A stretch of DNA of 13,143 bases from contig JAOUJR010000015.1 of assembly GCA_029883145.1 (NCBI GenBank), positions 1-13,143 of the forward strand, written 5' to 3'. The stretch comes from Nitrospirota bacterium (GTDB lineage Bacteria; Nitrospirota; Thermodesulfovibrionia; Thermodesulfovibrionales; SM23-35). Each line of letters begins with the position of its first letter. The first letter of the stretch is position 1. Both the position numbers and the translations under genes were made by a program. This document shows positions 1 through 8,302 of this stretch, piece after piece. The notes under the pieces were generated by a model. That model was not told the origin of the DNA and did not search any database. It saw only the letters and a program-made list of their open reading frames with translations.

Positions 1-1208
1 TTGAGATAAGTGGTGCAAAGAATGCAGCACTTCCTATAATTGCTGCGTCCCTTCTCACCTCCGGTTTTAGTACTGTCAATATGGTACCTGATTTGAAGGA
101 TGTGACCACCATTGGCAAACTGCTCACCTATCTCGGTGCAGAGTTCCACTATGAAAAAAGAAAAGCTTTTATACATACAGAAAAGATTCGCACGTTCGAA
201 GCTCCCTATGACCTTGTGAGGACAATGCGTGCATCAATCCTCGTACTCGGGCCATTACTTGCGAGATTCGGTAAAGCTAAGGTATCGCTTCCTGGAGGAT
301 GTGCGATTGGTGCAAGACCTATAAACCTCCATCTAATGGGTCTCGAAAAAATGGGTGCAGATATAAAACTCGAATCAGGCTATGTCATCGCAAAAGCAAA
401 GAGGCTAATTGGTACATCCTTTTATCTTGACATTCCTTCGGTCACCGGCACTGAAAACCTGATGATGGCTGCAGCTCTTGCGAAAGGAAAAACGTTACTG
501 GAGAACGCTGCGAGAGAGCCTGAGGTGATAGATCTCGCAAATGCTCTCATCACGATGGGTGCAAAGATTCAAGGTGCAGGTGAGAGCATCATAGAGATAG
601 AAGGAGTTGATGAACTGAAGCCGATACACTATTCAATTATTCCCGACAGGATTGAAGCAGGAACTTTTATGACAATCGCAGGTATCACGGGAAGTACAAT
701 CCTTATTAAAGGGTGCAGGACGGATCATCTTGATGCCCCTGTGATGAAGCTTAAAGAAGCAGGTCTTGTATTTGAACATGTATCAGATGGCGTACGAGTC
801 GTTGGACCATCCAGACCAAAATCTGTTGATGTGAAGACAAGGCCATATCCCGGTTTTCCCACAGATATGCAGGCACAATTTATGGCACTCATGAGCATTG
901 CTCACGAAACGAGCATCATTAAAGAGACGATCTTTGAAAACAGGTTTATGCACGTTGCAGAACTGAGGAGGATGGGAGCTGATATCACTGTAGTAGGTGG
1001 AACTGCCACAGTGAGGGGAGTCGAAAAACTAAAGAGTGCACCATTGATGGCAACTGATTTAAGGGCAAGTGCATCGCTTGTTGTCGCAGCGCTTGCTGCA
1101 AAAGGTGAAACGATTATCCACAGGCTTTATCACCTTAAGAGAGGATACGAAAATATGGAAGAAAAACTTCTCAGGCTTGGAGCAGAAGTAAGGAGGGTTA
1201 AGGAGTAA
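1..1208 (+). CDS. murA: UDP-N-acetylglucosamine 1-carboxyvinyltransferase MurA, 5' partial
   Basis: MurA transfers enolpyruvate from PEP to UDP-GlcNAc, the first committed cytoplasmic step of peptidoglycan synthesis. The frame is open to the left edge: codons from position 3 read [12 protein letters not shown], the conserved N-terminal motif holding the Lys/Asn pair equivalent to E. coli K22/N23. The ATG at 81 is therefore internal, and about 16 residues lie outside the window. About 401 residues are visible of an expected 417-420. The PEP-binding Cys (E. coli C115) is codon 300-302 in [11 protein letters not shown], so this is the fosfomycin-sensitive Cys type rather than the Asp type. The catalytic Asp lies in FPTDMQAQF (codon 864-866). 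[11 protein letters not shown] and the C-terminal [10 protein letters not shown] carry the conserved arginines. It is the only plus-strand gene and converges on the M28 peptidase gene, overlapping it by 11 nt at the stops. Its promoter is outside the window. Confidence 0.97.
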   Translation, partial: EISGAKNAALPIIAASLLTSGFSTVNMVPDLKDVTTIGKLLTYLGAEFHYEKRKAFIHTEKIRTFEAPYDLVRTMRASILVLGPLLARFGKAKVSLPGGCAIGARPINLHLMGLEKMGADIKLESGYVIAKAKRLIGTSFYLDIPSVTGTENLMMAAALAKGKTLLENAAREPEVIDLANALITMGAKIQGAGESIIEIEGVDELKPIHYSIIPDRIEAGTFMTIAGITGSTILIKGCRTDHLDAPVMKLKEAGLVFEHVSDGVRVVGPSRPKSVDVKTRPYPGFPTDMQAQFMALMSIAHETSIIKETIFENRFMHVAELRRMGADITVVGGTATVRGVEKLKSAPLMATDLRASASLVVAALAAKGETIIHRLYHLKRGYENMEEKLLRLGAEVRRVKE

Positions 1209-2064
1209 GGGCAGATTTAAGCCCATAGATTAACAAAGCCATCCTTTTATAATCGAGCGTATTCGCTGTATCTCCTGCAGAGTGATAGTGAGGGTTTCTA
1301 TAAAATGCGGTATCGGTAATCATGAATGCTTGATAGCCAAAATCCCAGAACGATGCGTGGTCAGAAAAGTCAACACCAGGAACAAAGGATACAGTGTTAA
1401 TGGATTCCACAGGGAGCGTTGAGGCTCTCGTAAATGCGTCTTTTACCCTTTTTGTAAACGCTTTTGATGAGATATTCCCTACAAATGCAATAAAGTTTCC
1501 TTTTTCTGGATAAAACCACTTAAAAAAGGGGAATGGATAGTATTGACAGCCTTTCCTGTCACAATAATAACCGATCATCTCAAGGGATATCATGCCCTCA
1601 ACCTTTACCTTTTCTTTCTTAAGACTTTTTGCATAGATATAGCTCCCCATATGTCGTGTCCTGAATACAGGAGGTTCTTCGAGGGTGAATGCAACAAATC
1701 GAATTGTCTTTGTAGAAGGTTTTATGACAGTCAGTCTTACGAGCTCGAGCAAGCCTGCAACTCCACTCGCATTGTCATCAGCGCCTGGTGTACCAGATAC
1801 CGTGTCATAGTGAGCACCTACGACAAGAATTTCACCTGGCCTTCCTCGCCCCTTTACCTCTCCGATAATATTATGGTAGCCATTTCCTGAATAGCTGAAC
1901 GTCTGTCTTTTTACCTCGCATCCATAAGAGCGGAATTTCTCTTCAATATACTGTGCAGCCCCCTCAAGTCGCTCTAAATCCTGATAACTCCTTGGTCCTA
2001 TTCTCTCTGAGAGAAACCGCACGGTTACTTCGAGATTCGTCTTTATCTCTTTTAAGTCATCCAC
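1198..2064 (-). CDS. M28-family zinc metallopeptidase (aminopeptidase-like)
   Basis: A 288-residue protein with the M28 co-catalytic di-zinc fold, expected to release N-terminal amino acids or act on small peptides; the substrate cannot be read from sequence. Visible ligand motifs in order are HYDT (H85), GADDNASG (D96/D97), TLEE (E129/E130, general base and ligand), SLEMIGY (E162, where many M28 enzymes have Asp) and NPHYHSAGDT (H261 the likely last ligand). FSDHASFWDFG (233-243) is also typical of the family. There is no signal peptide or membrane segment, so a cytoplasmic location is inferred. The start is GTG (2062-2064). No in-frame ATG lies upstream before a stop, and no clear Shine-Dalgarno is visible. 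It begins 10 nt after the glucan phosphorylase stop, so co-transcription and coupled translation are likely. The last 11 nt overlap the murA 3' end on the other strand. Confidence 0.9.
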   Translation of the reverse strand: MDDLKEIKTNLEVTVRFLSERIGPRSYQDLERLEGAAQYIEEKFRSYGCEVKRQTFSYSGNGYHNIIGEVKGRGRPGEILVVGAHYDTVSGTPGADDNASGVAGLLELVRLTVIKPSTKTIRFVAFTLEEPPVFRTRHMGSYIYAKSLKKEKVKVEGMISLEMIGYYCDRKGCQYYPFPFFKWFYPEKGNFIAFVGNISSKAFTKRVKDAFTRASTLPVESINTVSFVPGVDFSDHASFWDFGYQAFMITDTAFYRNPHYHSAGDTANTLDYKRMALLIYGLKSALTP

Positions 2065-2074
2065 CCGGATTGAG

Positions 2075-3799
2075 TTATCTTATATATGCTTCGGTAACAT
2101 ATCTTCGCATCATCCTGTGGCTATTAAAGTAATATGCGTTTTTACCTATTGCGTTCTGCATCATTCTCACCCATAGATGCCTATTAGTATAAAAGATGGG
2201 AATAATGACATATTCGAGTTTTTTGTAGAGGTCATCAGCGTCTCTGGTATCCATAGTATCGTCAAGGATTTCTTCTGTAGGGTTTGGACCGATAGACCAC
2301 CCTGTAAACCCTTCTATATGGCCCTCTATCCACCACCCGTCGAGCACGCTGAAATTCAATACCCCATTGTGTGCTGCTTTCATGCCGCTTGTACCCGATG
2401 CCTCTCTTGGCCTTAACGGAGTGTTAAGCCATACATCAACACCAGAGACGAGTTTGAGTGCAATGTCCATATCATAATTGTTCAAATACACCATTTTAAT
2501 CTTATCGTTGAGTCTTTCTTTGATAGAGAATATCTTCTCTATCAGTTTTTTGCCTGTCTCGTCTTTGGGGTGAGCCTTCCCCGCATACACAATCTGGAGT
2601 TTCTCATCTCCGATCCTCTCAAGCCTGTCAATATCACTGAAGAGCAGGTCAGCCCTTTTATATGCGGTTGCCCTTCGTGCAAATCCTATTGTAAGGGTAT
2701 TAATGTTGAACTCTACTCCTGTTTCTCCCTTAATGTAGTTAAACAAGTTCTTTTTTGCTTCAATATGGGCATCCCATATCTCTTCATCAGGGATACGACC
2801 AATCCTCACAAATAACTCTGGTTCATTAGCCCAACCAGGTAGATACTTATCGTATATTTTTTTAAAACTTTCACATGTCCATGTATATGAATGAACACCG
2901 TTGGTAATGGCGTTAATCTCATAACCAGGAAACATATTTCGTGAAACTTCGCTATGTTTTTTTGCAACTCCGTTAATATATTCACTCAGATTAAGTCCAA
3001 GAAGGGTCATATTAAGGTGATTACGGCCACCAAGCTCCTTTAATACATTGAGTGGTATTTGCTCTCCCATAATCATTTCGACAAGGTCATAAGGGAATTT
3101 ATCATGGCCTGCCTCAACAGGGGTGTGTGTGGTAAATACGCAGAGGTCTTTGACCTTATCGACATCCCATACGAGCTTTTCATCCCAGACATCTTCTATG
3201 GGTCGTTTATACATGTTAAGGAGTTCGATCGTGAGGAGACTCGAATGGCCTTCGTTCATATGATATTTCTTTATCTCAAAACCAAGCTCGTGAAGCATTC
3301 TCACCCCCCCTATACCAAGGACAATTTCCTGTTTCAGCCTGTATGCAAGGTCACCACCGTAGAGATAAGAAGTAATCTCCCTGTCCTCAGGCGTATTTCC
3401 CTCCACATCTGTGTCGAGAAAGAAGATAGGAACACTCCCGCCTGTCAAACTCTTTACATTATACTGCCATACCTGTAACGCAACATCCCTGCCCTCAATC
3501 TGGACGGTAATCTTAGTGGGAAGAAGGGCCATATACATTGAAGGATCCCAGAAGACAGGGTGCACGATCTGTTTCCCCTTTCTGTCTAATTCCTGTCTGA
3601 AATATCCTTTTTTACTTATAAGGGTGACCGCAATCATTGGTAGTTTGAGGTCAGCGCCTGATTTTATGGTATCTCCTGCGAGCACACCTAACCCACCGCT
3701 GTAAGTGGGGATGTCGTTCTGGATACCTATCTCCATTGAGAAATAGGCTATCTTGGGTTCTTTTGTAAGTTTAAGAAGCTCATCGAGTAAAGAATTCAT
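2075..3799 (-). CDS. glgP: Alpha-glucan (glycogen/maltodextrin) phosphorylase, short form
   Basis: A GT35 phosphorylase that cleaves alpha-1,4-glucan with phosphate to release glucose-1-phosphate, using pyridoxal phosphate. Its 574 residues match the short bacterial/archaeal subgroup rather than the roughly 800-residue E. coli type. The extra N-terminal domain found in some short relatives (DUF3417) is absent. Visible motifs are the N-terminal IAYFSMEIGI (17-26) and YSGGLGVLAGD (33-43), HMNEGHS (180-186), THTPVEAGHDKF (224-235), GFARRATAYKR (372-382) and EASGTSGMKAAHNG (467-479). The lysine in the last motif, K474, is the expected PLP Schiff-base residue. The start is the ATG at 3797-3799, the only in-frame start before an upstream stop; no good Shine-Dalgarno precedes it. 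It lies 59 nt after the acuC-like gene and 10 nt before the M28 peptidase gene, all on one strand. The symbol follows function; malP would also be defensible. Confidence 0.95.
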   Translation of the reverse strand: MNSLLDELLKLTKEPKIAYFSMEIGIQNDIPTYSGGLGVLAGDTIKSGADLKLPMIAVTLISKKGYFRQELDRKGKQIVHPVFWDPSMYMALLPTKITVQIEGRDVALQVWQYNVKSLTGGSVPIFFLDTDVEGNTPEDREITSYLYGGDLAYRLKQEIVLGIGGVRMLHELGFEIKKYHMNEGHSSLLTIELLNMYKRPIEDVWDEKLVWDVDKVKDLCVFTTHTPVEAGHDKFPYDLVEMIMGEQIPLNVLKELGGRNHLNMTLLGLNLSEYINGVAKKHSEVSRNMFPGYEINAITNGVHSYTWTCESFKKIYDKYLPGWANEPELFVRIGRIPDEEIWDAHIEAKKNLFNYIKGETGVEFNINTLTIGFARRATAYKRADLLFSDIDRLERIGDEKLQIVYAGKAHPKDETGKKLIEKIFSIKERLNDKIKMVYLNNYDMDIALKLVSGVDVWLNTPLRPREASGTSGMKAAHNGVLNFSVLDGWWIEGHIEGFTGWSIGPNPTEEILDDTMDTRDADDLYKKLEYVIIPIFYTNRHLWVRMMQNAIGKNAYYFNSHRMMRRYVTEAYIR

Positions 3800-3858
3800 A
3801 GAAAGATATTTTAAGACAAACGTGATAGAAAAGTGGAGAATTTTTAAAGAGGTTTATA

Positions 3859-5001
3859 TTATATCCCCAATTTCATAAACACCTTTTCTTTTATAAACGT
3901 GACGACTCTTTTCACCTCTTCTCTCATCTGTTCTTTTCTGGCGCCCTCTTCAAGATAAATGTCATCCCTAATTTTTTTGTTTAAAAATCCCTCCATATAA
4001 TATTTCTTAAGGAAATCCTCTGGAATTTCATCAGGAAGCTCAAGCTCGTTCATGAGAGACCAGGTGAGTGTCCATGCCTTCGCAACATTGGCACTCTCAT
4101 ATCCACCTCCACCCAATGCAATCCACTTTGGAGATAACTCTTTTATCTTCTTTACCACCTCACAAAATCCATTATTTGTGTAATTTAAATGTGCGAGCGG
4201 ATCGGAACAAAAAGAATCTACACCAAGTTGTGTTATCACGATATCTGGCCTAAATTTTTTCATAAGTGGAGGAACAACTTCATCAAATGCATAGATAAAG
4301 AGTTCATCGTCAGAAAAAGGAGGCATGGGAACATTGACAGAATATCCTTCGCCTTTACCGGTACCTATCTCATTCTCAAAACCTGTACCAGGGAAAAGCA
4401 TTTTCCCGGTCTCATGTATGGATATGGTAAATACTCTGTCTGAATTGTAGAATGCATACTGAACTCCATCACCATGGTGGGCATCAATATCAATATATGC
4501 AATCCTTCTTCCTTTCTTTAAAAGTGACATTATTGCAATCACAATATCATTGATATAACAAAACCCTGAAGCCCTTGAGGGCATCGCATGGTGAAGTCCT
4601 CCTGATATAGTGAAGGCACTATCAACATCTCCATTATCTACCAGAGATGCTGCCTGTAAAGATGCTCCGGTAACAAGTTTAGACCAATCGAAAAGACCTT
4701 TGAAGATGGGATTATCTCCAGGTCCCAAGCCATAATAATAAGCATTTGGAACTTTAATCCCCATATTTGCAGCCTTTAATATTTCGATGTATTCTTTACT
4801 ATGGAACATCAGCAATTCTTCATCCTCTGCTTTTTTAGATTCGATGTTTCTTATATTGGGAAGAGAAAGGAGTTTATATGCCTGAATAAGATCATAGGTA
4901 AGTTTGAGCCTCTCAATCCTTAATGGATGGGCCAGCCCGTAATTAAATTTTAAAAACTCATCAGTGTATATAAAAGCTGTCTTTACCATTTTCATATCCA
5001 A
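3859..5001 (-). CDS. acuC: AcuC / class I histone-deacetylase-like zinc deacetylase
   Basis: A 380-residue member of the arginase/deacetylase fold, close in layout to the roughly 375-residue Aquifex HDLP. It is expected to remove acetyl groups from lysine; bacterial AcuC acts on acetyl-CoA synthetase, but the target here is unknown. The active site looks complete: the His pair H137/H138 in GGLHHA, F147 in GFCYIND, zinc ligands D173 and H175 in YIDIDAHHGDGVQ, the third ligand D262 in QLGVDSF, and the transition-state Tyr Y301 in LGGGGYE. Coordinates begin at a TTG codon (4999-5001). ATG codons at 4993-4995 and 4987-4989 in the same frame are equally good or better starts (378 or 376 residues), and no strong Shine-Dalgarno decides between them. 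It is the first gene after the ftsZ hairpin and precedes the glucan phosphorylase by 59 nt. It may be the first gene of its own unit, although no convincing promoter was found. Confidence 0.93.
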   Translation of the reverse strand: MDMKMVKTAFIYTDEFLKFNYGLAHPLRIERLKLTYDLIQAYKLLSLPNIRNIESKKAEDEELLMFHSKEYIEILKAANMGIKVPNAYYYGLGPGDNPIFKGLFDWSKLVTGASLQAASLVDNGDVDSAFTISGGLHHAMPSRASGFCYINDIVIAIMSLLKKGRRIAYIDIDAHHGDGVQYAFYNSDRVFTISIHETGKMLFPGTGFENEIGTGKGEGYSVNVPMPPFSDDELFIYAFDEVVPPLMKKFRPDIVITQLGVDSFCSDPLAHLNYTNNGFCEVVKKIKELSPKWIALGGGGYESANVAKAWTLTWSLMNELELPDEIPEDFLKKYYMEGFLNKKIRDDIYLEEGARKEQMREEVKRVVTFIKEKVFMKLGI

Positions 5002-5160
5002 TAATGAAACTTACTTTCAGGCTCATCCATTTCGTTCTTATGTGTATTCTATCATTCATCCCGACAAAAATATGTGATTCTTAAAAATATACTTATTGGG
5101 GGGTAAAACTGAAATGGGGGGGAGGGGCCTCCAAGGTGGAGGCCCCTCTGAGGGGGAAGA
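5002..5160. other. Intergenic region between ftsZ and the acuC-like gene
   Basis: This 159-nt gap is the only non-coding stretch over 60 nt in the window. Next to ftsZ it holds a perfect GC-rich hairpin and several G-runs on the plus strand (5098-5103, 5116-5122, 5124-5127, 5152-5156). The half next to the acuC-like gene is AT-rich. It contains a TAGAAT hexamer on the minus strand (5045-5050) that could be a -10 box, but no matching -35 is at the right distance, so I do not call a promoter. No ORF with family resemblance was seen on either strand. Confidence 0.6.
5122..5148 (-). terminator. GC-rich hairpin after ftsZ, candidate terminator without a U-tract
   Basis: A perfect 11-bp inverted repeat: GAGGGGCCTCC at 5122-5132, a 5-nt loop AAGGT, then GGAGGCCCCTC at 5138-5148. 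It starts 12 nt beyond the ftsZ stop. On the transcribed (minus) strand it is followed by a run of C and then ATTTCAGTTTTACC rather than a run of U. It is therefore either a weak or atypical intrinsic terminator or a 3'-end protecting stem-loop closing the dcw transcript. A shorter alternative pairing of CCCCTC with GAGGGG (5143-5155) competes with it. Confidence 0.5.
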
Positions 5161-6318
5161 CTAAATCTCTTTAGGGGGGGCCTTTCTCAGGAATGTTGGA
5201 ATATCAATAGGATTTTCATAAGACATAATATCTGTCGTGATTATATCTACTGCGTAATCGGGCTTAAGAGTCTTTGATAAAACCCTATCCGAACCTCTAA
5301 AACTCACTGGTTCTTTAATAGGAGCCCATTTCTTTATCTGTGGCAGTTCTATCTTCTCCTTATGCTCACCAAAGCCTGTTGCGATCACAGTAATCTTCAC
5401 CTCGTCATCCATATCAGGATTGATCACGACACCAAATATGAAGTGCACTTCTTTGTGCGCAGAGTCAGAGATGAAGCCAGCTGCCTCATGAACATCGTTT
5501 AACGAGAGTTCAAGTCCGCCTGTAATATTGATAAGGATTCCCTTTGCGCCCTCAATTGAGGATTCTTCGAGCAAACTATTTGATACAGCCTTTTTTGCTG
5601 CTTCGAGAGCTCCACCTTCTCCTTTTCCCATTCCCGAACCCATAACTGCACGGCCTTTATTTTCTAAAATAGTCCTGACATCAGCAAAGTCAACATTGAT
5701 AAGCCCTGGGACCAGGATAATATCAGATATTCCCTGCACTGCCTGCCTGAGAACGTCATTGGCTACCGCGAAAGACTTAAGCAGCGGTGTCCCTTTTTCA
5801 ACAACGAGGCCAATCCTGTCATTTGGTATGACAATAATAGTATCCACGCATTTCCTCAGTTCTTTTACTCCCTCTTCGGAATTCGTCCATCTGATTCTGC
5901 CTTCATAAAAAAATGGTTTTGTCACAACACCAATGGTGAGGATACCAAGTTCTTTTGAAATACCTGCAATCACAGGTCCTGCACCTGTGCCTGTGCCTCC
6001 ACCCATACCTGCAGTGATAAAGACCATATCAGCGCCTTCGAGAGACTCGGTAATGGTAATCCTATCCTCAAAGGCTGCCTCTCTCCCGATCTCGGGGTTT
6101 GAACCTGCGCCAAGCCCTCTGGTAAGATTCGTGCCAATCTGTACCTTCACAGATGCAAGAGAAGTCTCGAGGGCTTGCAAGTCTGTGTTCACCGCAATGA
6201 ATTCAACTCCACGAAGGTTTGATGCGATCATATTATTGATTGCATTGCTTCCTGCTCCGCCGACACCGACAACTTTAATCTTTGCTTTCTGTCCTTTTAC
6301 TTCTTCCATTTCAAACAT
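5161..6318 (-). CDS. ftsZ: Cell division GTPase FtsZ
   Basis: A tubulin-like GTPase of 385 residues that polymerises into the Z-ring at midcell and recruits the divisome. The glycine-rich KVVGVGGAGSNA (15-26) opens the nucleotide domain. The tubulin signature is GGGTGTGAGP (106-115), and the T7 synergy loop NVDFADVRTIL (208-218) carries the aspartates that complete the neighbour's GTPase site. The core ends near residue 320, followed by a linker of about 50 residues. The conserved C-terminal peptide IDIPTFLRKA (371-380) is the docking site for FtsA and other tethers. The ATG at 6316-6318 is chosen because a strong GGAGGT lies 4 nt upstream; a second ATG at codon 4 is less well spaced. It is the last gene of the dcw block, 14 nt after ftsA. 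Three of the last residues are encoded by a run of seven C, part of the G/C-run cluster that continues into the gap. Confidence 0.98.
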   Translation of the reverse strand: MFEMEEVKGQKAKIKVVGVGGAGSNAINNMIASNLRGVEFIAVNTDLQALETSLASVKVQIGTNLTRGLGAGSNPEIGREAAFEDRITITESLEGADMVFITAGMGGGTGTGAGPVIAGISKELGILTIGVVTKPFFYEGRIRWTNSEEGVKELRKCVDTIIVIPNDRIGLVVEKGTPLLKSFAVANDVLRQAVQGISDIILVPGLINVDFADVRTILENKGRAVMGSGMGKGEGGALEAAKKAVSNSLLEESSIEGAKGILINITGGLELSLNDVHEAAGFISDSAHKEVHFIFGVVINPDMDDEVKITVIATGFGEHKEKIELPQIKKWAPIKEPVSFRGSDRVLSKTLKPDYAVDIITTDIMSYENPIDIPTFLRKAPPKEI

Positions 6319-6322
6319 ACAT

Positions 6323-6328
6323 ACCTCC
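6323..6328 (-). promoter_or_regulatory. ftsZ Shine-Dalgarno GGAGGT
   Basis: A strong Shine-Dalgarno, GGAGGT preceded by a run of A, lies in the 14-nt ftsA-ftsZ spacer and fixes the ftsZ start at 6318. It is among the strongest ribosome sites in the window, in keeping with the high FtsZ amounts bacteria need relative to the upstream dcw products. Confidence 0.8.
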
Positions 6329-6332
6329 TTTT

Positions 6333-7559
6333 TTATCTAAATATTTCCTTTACCCAACCTTTCATTTTTCCCAATATTCCTGCAAATGCATCATGATAAA
6401 ATTTCCTGTGTGACACTCTCGTGAATCCATAAAGCACAAGGCCTACACCTGTGGCATAAATTGGATTGTGTATACTTTTTTCGCATCTCTTTATGTTCTC
6501 CGGAAATCCTATTCTCACCGGCAGTCCCAATATCACCTCTGCTATCCTGTCAAGGCCGTTAAGGAGAGAACCGCCTCCTGTGAACACCACACCTGATGAG
6601 GCAATATCGTATCCAGCGCATGAGAGAAGTTCATTTTTTATTAAATCCAATAGTTCCTCTGTCCTCGGTTGTATAATCTCTAACAAGCATCTGCGCGGAA
6701 CTTTTCTTTCATGCCCGGCCTGAATAATTTCTATCTCTTCCGAGTCACTTGCCATGCTTGTCGCAGCAGAACCAAAACTCTTTTTAAGTCTTTCAGCCTC
6801 TGAAACAGGAATCCTGAGACCAACAGCAATATCATTTGTAAAATGGTTTCCTCCGATTGCGAGAACAGATACATGTCGCAGCCAGCCATCCTTGTAAAGA
6901 ATGATATCCGTTGTTCCGCCGCCAATATCAACAATGGCCACGCCGAGTTCTTTCTCGTCATCGGTAAGTATCGCCTCTGCTGATGCAAGAGGTTCAAAAA
7001 CGATATCAATGACTTCAAGACCTGCCTTTTCACAGCACTTCAGAAGGTTCTGCACTGAAGTCACCGCACCGGTAACTATATGAACATTTGACTCAAGCCT
7101 GACTCCTGCCATTCCGACAGGATCCCTGATTCCATTCTGTCCGTCAAGAATGTACCCTGTGGGAATCACGTGGAGCACCTCCCTGTCAAGCGGAACATAT
7201 ACAGCCTTTGCAGAATCTATTACGCGATCAACATCCATGTAGGTCACTTCTTTGCCTCTTATACCAACAGCACCATAGCTGTTAAAACCTTTGATATGTC
7301 CTCCTGTAATACCAACGTATACAGTATTTATTTCAAAACCTGTCAAAGAGTTCGCTTCATTCACCGCATTCTTTATTGACTCTACTGTGGAGTCTATATT
7401 GACGACCACACCCTTTCTGAGCCCTGTTGACGCTGATGTACCGACGCCGCATATTTCGAGGCCAGCTTCAGACAGTTCTCCGACAACCGTGCATATTTTC
7501 GTCGTTCCTACATCAAGTCCTACAATAATCTTCCCCTGGTGAGTCTGCCGAAGCATCAC
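6333..7559 (-). CDS. ftsA: Cell division protein FtsA (actin-like Z-ring membrane anchor)
   Basis: An actin-family ATPase of 408 residues that binds the FtsZ C-terminal peptide and tethers the Z-ring to the cytoplasmic membrane. It has the phosphate-1 motif VGLDVGTTKICTVVG (13-27), phosphate-2 VDIGGGTTDII (210-220) and the adenosine motif FTGGGSLLNG (326-335). The C-terminal stretch ILGKMKGWVKEIFR (395-408) alternates hydrophobic and basic residues as an amphipathic membrane-targeting helix should. The start is ambiguous by one codon. The GTG at 7557-7559 is followed directly by an ATG (7554-7556). The ftsQ stop TGA at 7556-7558 overlaps the GTG by 2 nt, so genes overlap by 4 nt with GTG or 1 nt with ATG. 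A GAGAGGT about 8 nt upstream serves either, implying translational coupling to ftsQ. It lies 14 nt before ftsZ, as in most dcw clusters. Confidence 0.97.
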   Translation of the reverse strand: MMLRQTHQGKIIVGLDVGTTKICTVVGELSEAGLEICGVGTSASTGLRKGVVVNIDSTVESIKNAVNEANSLTGFEINTVYVGITGGHIKGFNSYGAVGIRGKEVTYMDVDRVIDSAKAVYVPLDREVLHVIPTGYILDGQNGIRDPVGMAGVRLESNVHIVTGAVTSVQNLLKCCEKAGLEVIDIVFEPLASAEAILTDDEKELGVAIVDIGGGTTDIILYKDGWLRHVSVLAIGGNHFTNDIAVGLRIPVSEAERLKKSFGSAATSMASDSEEIEIIQAGHERKVPRRCLLEIIQPRTEELLDLIKNELLSCAGYDIASSGVVFTGGGSLLNGLDRIAEVILGLPVRIGFPENIKRCEKSIHNPIYATGVGLVLYGFTRVSHRKFYHDAFAGILGKMKGWVKEIFR

Positions 7560-8302
7560 TTAATAACCTCTCTGATAGGTTTTACAATTACCCTGTTCGC
7601 AAATCTTAAATCTATATAATCAACAGGGATTTTCCTCTTCTTTATCTCATCTTCTAATTCAAAAAGCCTCTTGAGTTTTTCTTCATATTCGCCAGATCCC
7701 ACCTTCACCACGGTCCCATCAATGGTAACGGTAAGTTCCTGCGGTTTATTTGCGATGATTTCAATATGGTTGCTTTCTGATGAGAATCCTTTATCATTCA
7801 TCAATTTTGCGAGGTGAAGAGCTTCTGAGAATCCTTTACCCTCTTTAAACGGGTCACCTGTAATGATGGGGAGAAAAGGTATTGCATTATCTTTAAGCTC
7901 TTCAAGGAGTTTACCGTTTTCATCTACGAGAAAAAAGTGGCCATTCATGTCAAGAAGCGCAAATGGCACAGCTTCCTCTATCACTATTGAGAGCGTATCA
8001 GGAAATTCTTTTCTCACGCTCACAGACCTAATCCATGGAGATTTGAGTAACCCCTGACTCACCTTTCTATTTGATGTTGTAATGAGACTTTCATTCCTAT
8101 GAATCCCGGTGAGTGCCATGAGTTCATCATCTGTGAGATGTTTATTACCGATAAATACAACATTTCTGATAGGGGATACTGATTTTATCATGTCTGCACG
8201 CACATAACTATAAACTGCTAATGCAAGTGCGGAAAAAACCAAAAAGAGAGCAATAATGTTCCTGCATACTCTGTGATTATTTACTCTTTTCTTTGTCTTC
8301 AA
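7556..8302 (-). CDS. ftsQ: Cell division protein FtsQ (POTRA-domain divisome protein)
   Basis: A bitopic membrane protein of 248 residues that links early and late division proteins through FtsB/FtsL in other bacteria. The order is a short basic cytoplasmic tail (1-14), one membrane segment (about 15-33), a POTRA domain starting near [13 protein letters not shown] (45-57) and running to about 115, then the FtsQ beta domain ending in the conserved [12 protein letters not shown] (227-238). The start is inferred to be TTG (8300-8302). There is no in-frame ATG or GTG before the membrane segment, and AGAGGGG stands just upstream. This start lies inside the ddl 3' end, a 26-nt overlap. The 3' end overlaps the ftsA start. 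The family is recognised by position and architecture more than by strict motifs. Confidence 0.92.
   Translation of the reverse strand: MKTKKRVNNHRVCRNIIALFLVFSALALAVYSYVRADMIKSVSPIRNVVFIGNKHLTDDELMALTGIHRNESLITTSNRKVSQGLLKSPWIRSVSVRKEFPDTLSIVIEEAVPFALLDMNGHFFLVDENGKLLEELKDNAIPFLPIITGDPFKEGKGFSEALHLAKLMNDKGFSSESNHIEIIANKPQELTVTIDGTVVKVGSGEYEEKLKRLFELEDEIKKRKIPVDYIDLRFANRVIVKPIREVIK

Noticed and set aside
1205..1225. GGGC/GCCC hairpin as a murA terminator
   Set aside because: Only four base pairs and no U-tract.
1543..1890. Plus-strand open frame of 115 codons opposite the M28 peptidase gene
   Set aside because: The opposite strand has intact M28 motifs throughout. This frame shows no recognisable domain.
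3059..3478. Plus-strand open frame of 139 codons opposite the glucan phosphorylase gene
   Set aside because: It is fully contained in a well-supported gene, with no domain and no ribosome site.
3800..3858. A promoter between the deacetylase and glucan phosphorylase genes
   Set aside because: The 59-nt gap is AT-rich and offers TAAAAT-like hexamers, but none pairs with a -35 at suitable spacing, so AT content alone explains them.
5528..6340. Long plus-strand open frames (126 and 135 codons) opposite ftsZ
   Set aside because: Their protein sequences are low-complexity Pro/Ser/Ile strings typical of the complement of a Gly/Ala/Asp-rich gene. They have no family resemblance and no ribosome site, and ftsZ is certain.
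6731..7033. Minus-strand 100-codon frame overlapping ftsA in another frame
   Set aside because: FtsA motifs continue through this region in the main frame, so there is no sign of a frameshift or of a second product.
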